Source of the DNA: Pseudarthrobacter oxydans
GTDB taxonomy: Bacteria; Actinomycetota; Actinomycetes; Actinomycetales; Micrococcaceae
Direction of reading: 5' to 3'
NCBI RefSeq assembly: GCF_034258515.1
Contig: NZ_CP139438.1
Location: 1,984,001 to 2,048,000, forward strand
Length of the DNA stretch: 64,000 bases
Part shown: positions 43,323 to 52,264 of the stretch, in pieces
Numbering within the stretch: position 1 is the stretch's first letter
How the letters are laid out: every line of letters begins with the position of its first letter
Notes under the pieces: model-generated
Database searches by the model: none
What the model was told of the DNA's origin: nothing
What the model saw: only the letters and a program-made list of their open reading frames with translations
Translations under genes and position numbers: made by a program

Positions 43323-44366
43323 TTAGCCGGCCGGGACCGCTGCAGTGGACGCCCGCGGTATGATCCGGCAGGGCATGTAAAGAGTGCCTGCTTCAACTTG
43401 CTCAGCTGCCGGGGCTTTTCCTTCGACCGCATCCAACAGCAGGGACATGGCCGCTGCTCCGATTTCGGCGTGCGGAAGTGCCACCGTGGTAAGGGCGGGA
43501 ACAAGGTTGGCAGCGAGGTTCTGCTGGTCGTCGTAGCCCACTACGGACAGATCCTGCGGTACGCGCAGTCCTGCGGTCGCCGCGTAGAGCAAAACGCCGG
43601 TGGCAACCCGGTCGTTGGAGCAAATGATCGCCGTCGGCCGGTCTCTGCCGCCCAGGACGGAGGAAGCGGCCCGGTAGCCCTCGTCGATGTCCCATCCGGT
43701 CGCGTGGACATGCTGTTGTTCGAGGCCCAGCCCCGCTTCGGCCATAGCCTCACGGTAACCCTGTTCACGCTGCGGGGCGGCGGGGGAGCTGAGAGTTCCG
43801 GTCAACAAGGTGATGCGGCGGTGGCCCAGGTCAAGCAGCAACTGCGCCGCCGCGCGTCCGCCGTCGATCTCTGCCGGTATCACCGAATGGAGCTGCGAGC
43901 CGGTATCAGTGCAATTGGCCAGAACGGCGGGCACGGTGAGCATCGCCGGCGGGGCCGTAATTTCGCGCAGGCTGCCGGTGGCGTACATGATCCCGTCGAC
44001 CTGTCGGTGCACGAGTTGCTGCGCCGCAGCGCCATCACGGGCCGTGTCATGTTCTGTGTCGACCACCAGGACCATGTATCCGCGGGCCAAGGCCGTGCGT
44101 GAGGCGCCGCTGATCAAACGACCGGCGAAAGGGCTGGTAACGATGTCATCCGTGATGATGCCGATCGTCGATGTCTGCTGGTTACGCAGGCTGACGGCAA
44201 CGGAGTTGGGCGTGTAATTTAGCTCCGCCGCAGCGCGGAGCACCCTCTCCTGGCGTTCGGCGGTGACGTTGCCGTCTGCCCTGCCGTTTAGTACCAGTGA
44301 CACTGCACTGCGGGACACCCCCGCCCGTCGTGCCACATCCAGTGCTGTTGCTTTACGTTTGGCCAT
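43323..44366 (-). CDS. LacI-family regulator 2 of the fructan locus
   Basis: 347 residues. Helix-turn-helix TALDVARRAGVSRSAVSLVLNGRADGNVT, effector domain with TSTIGIITDDIVTSPFAG and LSVVGYDDQQNLAANLVPALTTVALP. Probably represses the binding-protein/permease/GH32/kinase operon through the TAACACGTGTTA sites and itself through the related site at 44402. Confidence 0.9.
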   Translation of the reverse strand: MAKRKATALDVARRAGVSRSAVSLVLNGRADGNVTAERQERVLRAAAELNYTPNSVAVSLRNQQTSTIGIITDDIVTSPFAGRLISGASRTALARGYMVLVVDTEHDTARDGAAAQQLVHRQVDGIMYATGSLREITAPPAMLTVPAVLANCTDTGSQLHSVIPAEIDGGRAAAQLLLDLGHRRITLLTGTLSSPAAPQREQGYREAMAEAGLGLEQQHVHATGWDIDEGYRAASSVLGGRDRPTAIICSNDRVATGVLLYAATAGLRVPQDLSVVGYDDQQNLAANLVPALTTVALPHAEIGAAAMSLLLDAVEGKAPAAEQVEAGTLYMPCRIIPRASTAAVPAG

Positions 44367-44401
44367 GCCGATCCATCCCCTGCCTTTCGGCCCAGCATAC
44401 C

Positions 44402-44413
44402 TAACTCGTGTGA
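44402..44413. promoter_or_regulatory. LacI-type half-conserved operator before regulator 2
   Basis: TAACTCGTGTGA matches 10 of 12 bases of the perfect operator at 43130, and lies 36 bp upstream of the regulator's start codon. Likely autoregulation. Confidence 0.55.
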
Positions 44414-45176
44414 GGTTGAGAGATGCCGTGTTTGGGTCTGCTTTCTGGCGAAGACGAAACGGATGAACGTCTTGTTCGGAGGAGCCGCCGGTAATGGAAT
44501 TCGATGCGCACTGGAGGAGTAGGTGCTGCGGAACTTAGAAGTACTGCTCCGCTCGTGCCCCAGAGTCGCATCCCTGACCAGGTCACTGTCGTCTTAGCGG
44601 CCATGATCTCCTTTAGGTGCCTTCGTCGTAGACGTATGGCAGGGGGCCGAAATTGGGTGTGGACATTGTCCACAGTCTTCGTCTCGGATCGGGTTGTACA
44701 CTGGTCCGGGGTAACGTGGGAACGCCGCGGCAAGTTTTCGAAGTTCCGACCGAGCGTACGATTTGGTTGCGCAGGGGAGCGACGCCAGGACCGAGAAGTA
44801 CTGACGAGCGACCGGGTCGATGAACGTTGAAGTGGCGCTGAGTTTGAGCAAATCATGAGTCGCATTTCCGAACTTAAAGCTGCTCCGACTTCTCAGTAGT
44901 GGAGGATAAGCGAACCTCAGTCTGACTATCCCCGGCGGTTTCGTGACGTCAGGTTTGGGTGTTTCAGCCTCATACCAGCCATTCGGGTTCCGGTTGCTCG
45001 GATCACGTCTTCGCGGATTCCCAGTGTTTGGTAGGACTCGAGTGCAGTTCCATGCTTCCGCTGCGTTTATGGAGAAGTGTCCGAAGCCGCCGCCGCCAAT
45101 GGTGTCGGCGCCGGCCAACCTCCCGAATCGGGACTCCCAAGGGGTAGGGTATGCCCTAGCCGACGAAGGAGTCACG
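44414..45176. repeat. Gene-free stretch with a broken R1 copy
   Basis: GTGTGGACATTGTCCACAG (44657-44675) matches the left end of R1. The R1 core (TCTTCGCGGATTCCCAGTGTTT and GAGTGCAGTTCCA) reappears about 300 bases later at 45007-45052, without the terminator part. The middle looks inserted or rearranged. No gene is supported here. Confidence 0.55.
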
Positions 45177-45380
45177 ATGAGCTACAAATATCGAACTGTT
45201 CGGATTCGTGGTACCGAGCTGGTTGGAACAATTGCCAGGAAGCACGGGAGTTCGGCTGAAATCTACGAAACGTCCAAAGACCTGAGCACATCAGTAGTTC
45301 CGGTGTTCTTCGAGGCAACGGGCGAGATCCGTTTCTTCGACAGGTCAGTGTTGGAGGACGTTGTGGCACCAGCTAATTAA
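45177..45380 (+). CDS. Small hypothetical protein, SH3-like size
   Basis: 67 residues with a good GAAGGAG ribosome site. Mostly beta-strand-like: RIRGTELVGTIARKHG, EIYET, VVPVFFEATGEIRFFDRSVLEDVV. No signal peptide or membrane helix. Family not recognised; the pattern (basic start, acidic end) would fit a small barrel. Confidence 0.55.
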   Translation: MSYKYRTVRIRGTELVGTIARKHGSSAEIYETSKDLSTSVVPVFFEATGEIRFFDRSVLEDVVAPAN

Positions 45381-45736
45381 GCCGTCTGGGCATACCGGGG
45401 CAGTCCCTGGCGGGTGGACCCCTTCTAGGGCAAACGGGGGTGTGGACAATGATGCTCCTATTGGTGTCAATGGTCCTGAGCGCCCCCGTGCCGCGAAGGT
45501 TACCGGGGCCGGCCACTCCGGCCTCAAGGGTCTGCGATCGCTGCGCGACGGCCTGCGGCCGCCCTTGACCCGGAAGCCTCTGCCGCCCCCCGGTCGGGTA
45601 TGCATAGGCCTGGGCGCGACCGAACAGACGGTCGCCCCCGTGGTGGGTGGCCGCTGGGCCGAAGCTTGGGGTCTACCCGCGGGGCGTAGCTTGAGTTGTA
45701 GGGGATTGCCTGTCGAGCCAGGTTTCGTAGCGGTGG
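45381..45736. other. Stretch without a supported gene
   Basis: Contains another R1 left-end half site GTGTGGACAATG (45440-45451) followed by unrelated sequence. No conserved coding pattern found. Confidence 0.4.
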
Positions 45737-46219
45737 TGGGAAGTCTTCGCCGAGATGAAGGCCCTCGGGTATGCGGCCGTGTCCAGCCCAGTTACGCCAA
45801 CGTCCGGCCCTAACGCAGGGGGCCTGCTGGTCTACCTACTCGATCCGGACGGCAACCGTTGGAAGGATGCCTCCTGCGCCCAGAAGTGCCCGCAGGTCCT
45901 GGCGGACACTGTCCACGCCGCTTCGAACTTCACCGGCTCCGCGTCAGTGCCAAAGGCCGGGATGAAGGCCATGCGGGGGGAGTTCGCCGATGGCGCGGTC
46001 GATGACTACCTCCTTCAGCTCTGGCTGGCACCTTGGAAGCCCGATGCCATACTCCGGACCGGGACTCCAGGTACTGGCACCAGTCGGTCGGCAACCATCG
46101 TCGAGTGTGCGATCCGATGTCTTGGATCGTGGGCACCAAGGTTCACCGGTGCGTCGCCGAACGTATTGCTACCGGGCGACCTCAGGACGAAGGCTAGACC
46201 GGGGAACCGGAGTAGCTAG
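45737..46219 (+). pseudogene. VOC/glyoxalase C-terminal fragment joined to unknown sequence
   Basis: The start of the frame reads WEVFAEMKALGYAAVSSP, then GPNAGGLLVYLLDPDGNR, the last module of a VOC protein. The N-terminal module is missing. After about residue 45 the frame continues with unrelated sequence (VDDYLLQLWLAPWKPDAILRTG) that may come from another lost gene. Confidence 0.45.
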
Positions 46220-46674
46220 TCCGGGGCCATGCGGGCCCTGATGTTCAGGCCGACTTTCTGAGGTTCCCCCGGGCCGGGGCTGGCGACAGGGAGCCAGTAG
46301 GTGAATTCGCCGTCCTTTCCCGTGAAGATGCAGATGGTGCTGTTCCCGATGACGTTGGACTCTCGCTTGCACGGTCCGTCGGCAGTCATCGCGACACCAA
46401 CCCCCGAGACTACTGCCGCGACGTCGTTATCGGTGAGCTCTTTTCCGGTCTCCCAGCGGCGCGACAGACTCGGGCACGGGTTGGTGCTGATGCACATGAA
46501 CCGCTCGGGGCGGACAATCTCGTCGGCCGGTTTCCAGTCGGCCGGGATGGCGAATCGCCCGGCGCGGGAAAGCATGTCGGCGGTGACCTTGTCCTCGGCG
46601 GAGCGGACCATGAAGTGCGCCGTGACCCCCAGCGCCAGGACCACGGCGAAGACCAACCAGATCCTGCGTTTCAC
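46216..46674 (-). CDS. Membrane-anchored hypothetical protein
   Basis: 152 residues from GTG at 46674 (GGGGGAT upstream). One N-terminal helix (IWLVFAVVLALGVTAHFMV) and an extracytoplasmic domain with four cysteines (MCISTNPC, GPCKRES, TICIFTG), likely disulfide-linked. Ends with PVASPGPGEPQKVGLNIRARM. Family not recognised. Confidence 0.65.
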   Translation of the reverse strand: MKRRIWLVFAVVLALGVTAHFMVRSAEDKVTADMLSRAGRFAIPADWKPADEIVRPERFMCISTNPCPSLSRRWETGKELTDNDVAAVVSGVGVAMTADGPCKRESNVIGNSTICIFTGKDGEFTYWLPVASPGPGEPQKVGLNIRARMAPD

Positions 46675-46843
46675 TGGATCCCCCAATCCGCGCCTGTTCC
46701 GGTCAGCCTAACCCGCGACTGCCCCCGCTCCCAGGACACGCCCGCCGTCGTCCACCATACTGTCGGTGCCCGGGAGCACCATGGTCCTATGACGGCTCCA
46801 ACAGTTGAGGCGGCGATCCACGAACTGATGGATCTCGCCTGGA

Positions 46844-47077
46844 ATGTTGTCTACGACCTGCTCGAGGGGGCGGGGCCTGCTCGGTGACGGGTTGTTCGTC
46901 GAGGAGTACACCGGGATCCGTTCCTGGGTCGAAGACCTGACTCGCTACACCGTGGTCCACTACAGGGATGTGGCGATTCTGTTCGTTGACACCCGGCCCG
47001 TGGACGCCATTGCCTTCCATCATGACCTGCTGGGTACCGATGATCCGAAGGCCTATTTCAGGCTCCCACGGGCTTAG
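46844..47077 (+). pseudogene. Small unknown coding block, R3 copy 1
   Basis: The frame ends with YTVVHYRDVAILFVDTRP and DAIAFHHDLLGTDDPKAYFRLPRA. An 80%-like copy of the last 45 residues lies at 53765-53899. The beginning overlaps a different open frame (46787-46887) and no good start is seen, so it may be a frameshifted or truncated gene. Confidence 0.45.
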
Positions 47078-47153
47078 TGCCGGTATGCCGTAGTCTTGCT
47101 TGCCCATGCAATGAGTCGGCGCCACAGGCGGGATCGCCTATCGCATCAGCTGG

Positions 47154-47942
47154 TCACTTGCCGGACCTGAACACGATGGAGTCGAAGACGGCGCGTGCCT
47201 CTCTCGTCAGCTCCGGGTTGATCGATTCGTGGAGTTGGCTCACCGCGATCACAGCGCGCTGGCCGTTCAAGTCGACCACCCGGTAGGTTTCGCGTTCAGC
47301 CACGCTTGAGTACCAGCGTGAGCATTCGTATGAGGATCCTGAGTGGATGCATAACTTGCCGCCGTCGCAGGCTGTGATGTCCGCGTCGCCCTCGACGGAG
47401 TGGTCGAACTCGAAGCCGGAGTAATTGCCCACCATGACCTCGACGGCAGGGGTGCTTGCCGTTGACGCCTGCGACGCCATCGCATCGACGAAGGCCTTAG
47501 GCGACGAGTCGACCTCGGCGAGCTTGCCCACCCACGTGCATGCGTCCGTCGCCACATAGTCGGCGGGCCAAAAAGTGAGGTAAACGGCCCATTCATCCGG
47601 GTGATCCGGGTCGTCCTTGATCACGCTGTCGCCGTCGAAGGACTTCCAGCCGTCTGGGACGGTGATCTCGAAAGGCTCCGTGTAGCCGGGGACGAGGACG
47701 AGGTATGTGCCGGCGTCGATGTCGCCATTCTTCGGCAGAGGTGGGACCGTGCGAGTGTCGCCGCCGTTCGGCAGCGGTGGGACCGTGCGAACCTCCGTAG
47801 TCGGAGTACTCGCGGACGGGAGAGAGACGTCGTCGGACTCATACTGGCACCCGCCGAGACATCCAATCAGTGCGATAGCCACCAAGGGCAAGAGATGGCG
47901 CGGCCGCTGAGCGGCCAGTTCGAGGGGTGTCATGGAACTCAT
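47154..47942 (-). CDS. Secreted lipoprotein, hypothetical
   Basis: 262 residues. Lipobox CLGGC after a hydrophobic stretch (LLPLVAIALIGCLGGC). A linker with a tandem repeat RTVPPLPNGGDT / RTVPPLPKNGDI comes next, then a domain with EPFEITVPDGWKSFDGDSVIKDD, ACTWVGKL, CDGGKLCIHSG. The domain has four cysteines and looks like the small extracellular domains of actinobacterial orphan lipoproteins. Start: ATG at 47942 after GGTGGATCG; ATG at 47933 is possible. Confidence 0.75.
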   Translation of the reverse strand: MSSMTPLELAAQRPRHLLPLVAIALIGCLGGCQYESDDVSLPSASTPTTEVRTVPPLPNGGDTRTVPPLPKNGDIDAGTYLVLVPGYTEPFEITVPDGWKSFDGDSVIKDDPDHPDEWAVYLTFWPADYVATDACTWVGKLAEVDSSPKAFVDAMASQASTASTPAVEVMVGNYSGFEFDHSVEGDADITACDGGKLCIHSGSSYECSRWYSSVAERETYRVVDLNGQRAVIAVSQLHESINPELTREARAVFDSIVFRSGK

Positions 47943-48159
47943 CGATCCACCAAGCCGCTGCAGGGGTACTGTGAGGCCCTGCAGCCGGGTGGCCCCCGCG
48001 GGCGGTCCGGGATGGGATGCCGTCGCCTCAAGTCTCCTCCGGCACAGAACCCGTGACAATGAAGAGTTGCACGGAGATCAGTTTCGACTCAAGTAATCCC
48101 CGAAATGACAGGAACGCGCTGAGGCAGTGTTGAGGAAACGCCAAATATTGGGCAGCTTT

Positions 48160-48293
48160 TCGCTGCGCGGGTCTAAGTAGCCCGAGACGTCTAGGCGCGG
48201 AAGCAAACAGAATCTCTCCTGTGGCCGAAAACCCAGGGTGTGCCCCATAAAGCTGAGGACCTCTGATGGTGTTCTAATCGTAAGCTTTTCCAT
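48160..48293 (-). pseudogene. DUF4192 protein, N-terminal remnant A
   Basis: From ATG at 48293: MEKLTIRTPSEVLSFMGHTLGFRPQE is the DUF4192 start, then the frame decays (RFCLLPRLDV) and ends at 48078 in unrelated sequence. The segment just upstream (48294-48612) is R2. Confidence 0.65.
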
Positions 48294-48612
48294 AATCCCG
48301 TTGATTCCCCTCACCTGGTGTTGCCGGGCTTTTCTCCGGTTATTGGTTGTGGGTGTCGTTCTGGTAGGGGGACCACCCGCTGGGCTAAGGGGCCGAAGTA
48401 CAACTTGGGAAACCTGTGTCGGGAGCGAAACTTCGTTTCGAAGCCATTCCCCTCCGGTCTGGCAAGTTTTCGGTCTTGGGGTCGGCGCGGTAGCGCCCTG
48501 GTTGCGCGGAGGACCCGCCCAGCGATCGTGGGGGCATATCAGAATGACAAGCAGTTCGTACTTCTGCTCATTCATCTGGGTGCGGAGAACAGGCAGCATG
48601 ACTTCTACGGTG
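48294..48612 (-). repeat. R2 repeat, copy A (leader block of a DUF4192 gene)
   Basis: About 320 bp, about 75% alike to 52550-52868 in the same orientation. Conserved blocks: GTCGTTCTGGTAGG, ACCACCC, GGTCGGCGCGGTAGCGCC (small hairpin GGCGC-GGTA-GCGCC), ATCAGAATGACAAGCAG and CTTCTGCTCATTCATC. Both copies sit immediately upstream of a DUF4192 start on the minus strand. Confidence 0.75.
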
Positions 48613-48625
48613 GTTTGATTGGTTG

Positions 48626-49372
48626 GTGCTTCGTCTCGGACGCCTCGTGGTTCTAATCGTGTTTGCAGTTTGTGTCACAACCGCTTCATTGTCCTGGGCG
48701 CTTGGGCAAGCTGGCGTTGAAGCGCGGCGTGCCTTTTCTCCACCGCCGCGAGCGGAGGCTGAGCTCGAGATGCTGCCTGGCGGCATGACCACCGCCGTGA
48801 ATGTCACCAGAAACCCGGATGCTGACTGGGTTGTCCGGGCTGCTGGGCAGACCGGGATCCCTGAACGCGCGCTGCGGGCGTATGTTGCCGCGGCCGTGGA
48901 TGTTGCTGCTCCGACGTGCGGGATCGGTTGGAACACTGTGGCGGCCGTTGGTTTCGTCGAAACAGCACACGGGACGTACGGCGGCGGCAGCCTGACCGCC
49001 GCGGGGGAGGTGAGCCGACCGGTTGTGGGCCCGGTTCTCGACGGTGCCGGTTTCGCCGCTATCGCCGACACAGATGCGGGTGCCCTGGACGGGGATTCCC
49101 GTTGGGACCGTGCTGTGGGACCGATGCAGTTCATTCCCTCCACGTGGCAGCTCGTCGGGCGGGACGGGAACGGGGATGGCACGGCGGATCCATTCAATAT
49201 CGATGATGCCGCCCTCAGTGCGGCGACGTATCTGTGTTCCGGTGGCCGTGACCTCACCACTACGGACGGGTGGACCGAGGCGATCTACGCCTACAACCAG
49301 TCCGACGCCTACATCCGTCAAGTACGTCACCAAGCGACTGAATACGCCTCGAAGACTGGCACCAGGGGATGA
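48626..49372 (+). CDS. Lytic murein transglycosylase, secreted
   Basis: About 248 residues. A signal helix (LVVLIVFAVCVTTASLSW), then a lysozyme-like domain with CGIGWNTVAAVGFVETAHGTYGGGS (catalytic Glu in FVETAHG), AVGPMQFIPSTWQLVG, and an AIYAYNQSDAYI end. Cleaves peptidoglycan outside the membrane. Start is GTG at 48626 or TTG at 48623, both with a weak ribosome site. R2 ends just before it. Confidence 0.85.
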   Translation: MLRLGRLVVLIVFAVCVTTASLSWALGQAGVEARRAFSPPPRAEAELEMLPGGMTTAVNVTRNPDADWVVRAAGQTGIPERALRAYVAAAVDVAAPTCGIGWNTVAAVGFVETAHGTYGGGSLTAAGEVSRPVVGPVLDGAGFAAIADTDAGALDGDSRWDRAVGPMQFIPSTWQLVGRDGNGDGTADPFNIDDAALSAATYLCSGGRDLTTTDGWTEAIYAYNQSDAYIRQVRHQATEYASKTGTRG

Positions 49373-49888
49373 GCAGGAGTGTGGAGAGCCCATCCCCTCC
49401 TTCGTATGAAGAAAACGTCGGACGTGCCTATATGGCGTCCTGGCGGGACCCGAAGAGTCGCGAGCAGCAGGGCCTAACAGTTGCCTCCGAAACTGAGGCT
49501 GAAACGCTCAAACGGCTGCTGGACGCGAATGGTCAGTCCTACGAGGTCGCCCAGCATGCGATCCTGCCAAACGAGACCCGCGTTCCCACAGTTGCCGAGG
49601 TCGTCCAGGAACACATCGATCTTTTGACCCGTCCGTCCAGTGGAACCACCAGGACGTACCAGGTAATGCTGGACCTGCACATCCGGAACATCATTGGTCG
49701 ACAAAATCGACTACCGGCTCCTCAATCACTGGGCCAAATCGATGATGGCCAAGGAAAAGGCGCCCAAGACTATCCCCAGCGTTCACGGCCTGATTTCGGC
49801 AGCCATGAATACCGCGGAGATGCTCGGCTATATCGCGCGGAACCCTTGCCATGAGGTGCAGCTTCCGGGCCACTGTGGCGGACGGTGA
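49369..49888 (+). pseudogene. Tyrosine recombinase (phage integrase) remnant
   Basis: Reads an arm-binding region (AYMASWRDPKSREQQGLTVASETEAE) and a core-binding SAM-like domain (TVAEVVQEHIDLLTRPSSGTTRTYQVMLDLHIRNIIG). After a frameshift near 49695 it reads DKIDYRLLNHWAKSMMAKEKAPKTIPSVHGLISAAMNTAEMLGYIARNP. The catalytic domain with the R-H-R-Y residues is absent, so it cannot recombine. It marks an old integrated element. Confidence 0.75.
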
Positions 49889-49909
49889 TCTGCTGCCTTG
49901 TCCAGTGTC

Positions 49910-50587
49910 CTAGCGGACGATCTTGAAGTTGAAGGCAGGTGTGCCGAGTGCGCCCCAAAGGCGGAGCCAGACGGGGAGGAGCATTTCGGTGCCCCGCGCT
50001 GTCGTGATGTCGCCGAGGTCGATGACATCCTGGTGGCCGAACTCCTTTAGCAGTTCCGTGACGGTTTGCTTGGCGGCAGAATCATTCCCGGAGACAAAGA
50101 CCGTGCTGGCTTCGGGAAGGTTACCCGGACGGGCCATGAGATCGGCGTTGAGGGTGTTGAGCGACTTCACGACTCGGGCGGCGGGGAAAGCGCGCTGGAT
50201 CTGCTCGCCGAGTGAATCAGTGTCCTTGACGAACAGGGTCGGCGGCATGCCCTGGCTGAAGTCGAGGGGGTTGGCGATGTCCAGAATGACCTTGCCGTCG
50301 AGGTGTTCCACCCCGGCCTGGGCCAGGACGTCCAGGGAAGCGGCGCCATTCGTGGCGTTGACAATGAGTTCAGCCCCTGCTGCGGCGTCCGCGAAGCCGG
50401 CCAGGGCGACGCCGGGGTTCTCCGCTGCCCAGTCGGCGAAAGGTGCGTTGCCCATGGCGTCGGCCTCCGTGCGAGCAAGTGTGGCCTCACGATCGCGGGT
50501 GCCGATAGTGACACCGTGTCCGAGTTCGACCAGCCGTGCGGCGATAATGCGGCCTACGGTGCCGGTTCCGAGAATGGCGGTCTTCAT
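49910..50587 (-). CDS. NADPH/F420-dependent reductase family protein (Rossmann)
   Basis: 225 residues. N-terminal dinucleotide loop MKTAILGTGTVGRIIAARL, DIANPLDFSQG and AARVVKSLNTLNA, typical of the NADP-oxidoreductase, coenzyme F420-dependent family. Divergent from a TetR gene with a perfect palindrome between them, so probably induced by the TetR ligand. Substrate unknown. Confidence 0.85.
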   Translation of the reverse strand: MKTAILGTGTVGRIIAARLVELGHGVTIGTRDREATLARTEADAMGNAPFADWAAENPGVALAGFADAAAGAELIVNATNGAASLDVLAQAGVEHLDGKVILDIANPLDFSQGMPPTLFVKDTDSLGEQIQRAFPAARVVKSLNTLNADLMARPGNLPEASTVFVSGNDSAAKQTVTELLKEFGHQDVIDLGDITTARGTEMLLPVWLRLWGALGTPAFNFKIVR

Positions 50588-50623
50588 GGGCTGTCTCCCG
50601 TTGTCGATGACTGGATCCGATGT

Positions 50624-50664
50624 GACGGATCGTTCTCCCACAGTTTGTGACGGATCGATCCGTC
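50624..50664. promoter_or_regulatory. TetR operator between divergent genes
   Basis: GACGGATCGATCCGTC (50649-50664) is a perfect 16-bp palindrome. A half site GACGGATCG lies at 50624-50632. Both are in the 134-bp gap between the reductase and the TetR gene. Confidence 0.8.
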
Positions 50665-50721
50665 TGTCAAACTTGAAGCAGCAAGTCCTCTGGTGAGAGT
50701 TCAAATAGGAGTGGGATTTCC

Positions 50722-51300
50722 GTGGCACGCAAGACCGGCGAAGAGAACCGGCGCAACGTTCTCGAAGTGGCGACCCGCCTGTTCTACCAGCGCGGCATCC
50801 GGGCCGTCGGGATGGACACGGTGGTCAAGGAATGCGGCGTCGGCAACGCCACCATTTACCGCCAGTTTCCCACCAAGGACGCTCTCGCCACCGCCTACGT
50901 GCAGAGCCGCGCGGAAGCCTGGTTCGAACGGATGCGGCAGGCTGCCGAGGAATTCCCGGACCCCCGCGACAAGCTCGTAGCCGTCTTTGAGGTACTCGCC
51001 GGTGACACAGCCGGAGCCTCCTATCGCGGGTGCCCGATGCTGAACACGAACACCGAGTTCCCGGAGGGGGAGCACCCGGCGCATTTGGTGGCCGTGGAGC
51101 ACAAGCAGAAGGTACGGGACTGGTTCCATTCCCTCGCCGCCGAGGCCGACGCCAACGACTCCGACCAGCTCGCGGATGAACTTCTTCTTATCCTCAACGG
51201 CGCCTATGCCACAGGCTCCGTACTCGACGGCGCTGCCTACGGGACACGCGCCCTGGGCCTGGCCCGACGCATCGTCCACGATGCCTGTCCCCGCCCCTAA
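50722..51300 (+). CDS. TetR-family regulator
   Basis: 192 residues. Helix-turn-helix RNVLEVATRLFYQRGIRAVGMDTVVKECGVGNATIYRQFPTKDAL, then an all-helical ligand domain (YRGCPMLNTNTEFPEGEHPAH). GTG start after TAGGAGTGGG. Likely represses itself and the divergent reductase through the palindrome at 50649. Confidence 0.9.
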   Translation: MARKTGEENRRNVLEVATRLFYQRGIRAVGMDTVVKECGVGNATIYRQFPTKDALATAYVQSRAEAWFERMRQAAEEFPDPRDKLVAVFEVLAGDTAGASYRGCPMLNTNTEFPEGEHPAHLVAVEHKQKVRDWFHSLAAEADANDSDQLADELLLILNGAYATGSVLDGAAYGTRALGLARRIVHDACPRP

Positions 51301-51421
51301 ATCCCGGACTGCTGCTCTGCTGGCCACCCCGGTCGACGCTGGCCGTCTCCAGCAAATCGGCACGGATTGCGTAGCTTTGAACCTGATTGTGAAAGAACAC
51401 AACCCTTCATGAACCCCGCAT

Positions 51422-51553
51422 CGCACCCTCGTCGTCGTTGCCCGCCCTGATCTGGAAAATTCGCGGATCACCGCACAGCTCACCGCAGCCACCACGGAAA
51501 TGGATCACGTCACCGTCTGTGTTCTCTCCGCTGCCTATCCGGCGACTGCGTGA
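51422..51553 (+). pseudogene. Flavodoxin-like quinone reductase, N-terminal fragment
   Basis: The frame RTLVVVARPDLENSRITAQLTAA ... HVTVCVLSAAYPATA ends at a TGA. It matches the first strand and helix of the NAD(P)H:quinone oxidoreductase (KefF/MdaB-like) fold. The flavin loop and the rest are missing. It follows the TetR gene and may once have been its target. Confidence 0.5.
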
Positions 51554-51744
51554 AGTGAAATCAGAATGATCCAGGACGAAAGTATGGTCCGGAGCCTAGC
51601 GGAAAGTGCCGCAGAGGGTTCCGCTAACGGGCACGAACGGTGCGGTGATCCATGGGCGTGTGACTCGCAGCGAATTGGAAATCCCTCGATCAGGCATGTG
51701 GGGCGGGTTCCGCGCCGTGGAACCGGGCCGCTTAGGGTCGGGGG

Positions 51745-52209
51745 TCATGAGGCGCATGCCCCGGCCGGGATGCTAGCAGAGCGGAGCCATTTCAAAGCCT
51801 CCTGCTCGTCTGTGAAATACCTGCTCGGGCACTTTGGCAGGGGCAGTCCGCGCCGCCCGTGGGCGATGACCCGGTCCACCGACGTGCTGCCGAGGATTGC
51901 AAAGGCTGTGACGGTTACGGCTTCACTGAAGACACGGACGGCATCGCGGCTGACATGCTCAACGCCCGTGACCTGCAGTAAGACCGCGCAGCCCGCGCCT
52001 CCGGTCAGGGTCAGGAAGCGCTCCCGCACGGAGGTTCCGTCCGCGGCAGTAATCTGACTTCCGGGACGCAACGTAATCCGGAGAATCCGTTCGCTTTCAA
52101 CGGTGAGGGTGAAGTTCGTCGAGCCGGGCTCTGAGGTTGCGGGTCCGTCCCCGGAGCTTTCGTCTGCCAGAGAACGCTGTTCGTCTTCGGCACGGACCGG
52201 TGTGGTCAT
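51745..52209 (-). CDS. STAS-like (SpoIIAA/DUF7793-type) domain protein
   Basis: 154 residues from ATG at 52209 after GGGGGGAT. A disordered N-terminus of about 25 residues (DEQRSLADESSGDG) is followed by a beta-alpha domain: LRITLRPGSQITAADGTSVRERFL, AVLLQVTGVEHVSRDAVRVF and a tail EQEALKWLRS. This looks like a small anti-sigma-antagonist-type domain but lacks a recognisable phospho-serine motif. Possible signalling adaptor; function unproven. Confidence 0.6.
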   Translation of the reverse strand: MTTPVRAEDEQRSLADESSGDGPATSEPGSTNFTLTVESERILRITLRPGSQITAADGTSVRERFLTLTGGAGCAVLLQVTGVEHVSRDAVRVFSEAVTVTAFAILGSTSVDRVIAHGRRGLPLPKCPSRYFTDEQEALKWLRSASIPAGACAS

Positions 52210-52264
52210 CGAATCCCCCCGGATGCGGTTCAACGGCGTCCCCGCCGGCGCAGTGAGCCCCGTT

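Noticed and set aside
48354..48553. R2 as a miniature inverted-repeat transposon
   Set aside because: The partly inverted ends are imperfect and similarity between the copies continues well beyond them on both sides, so they are not element ends.
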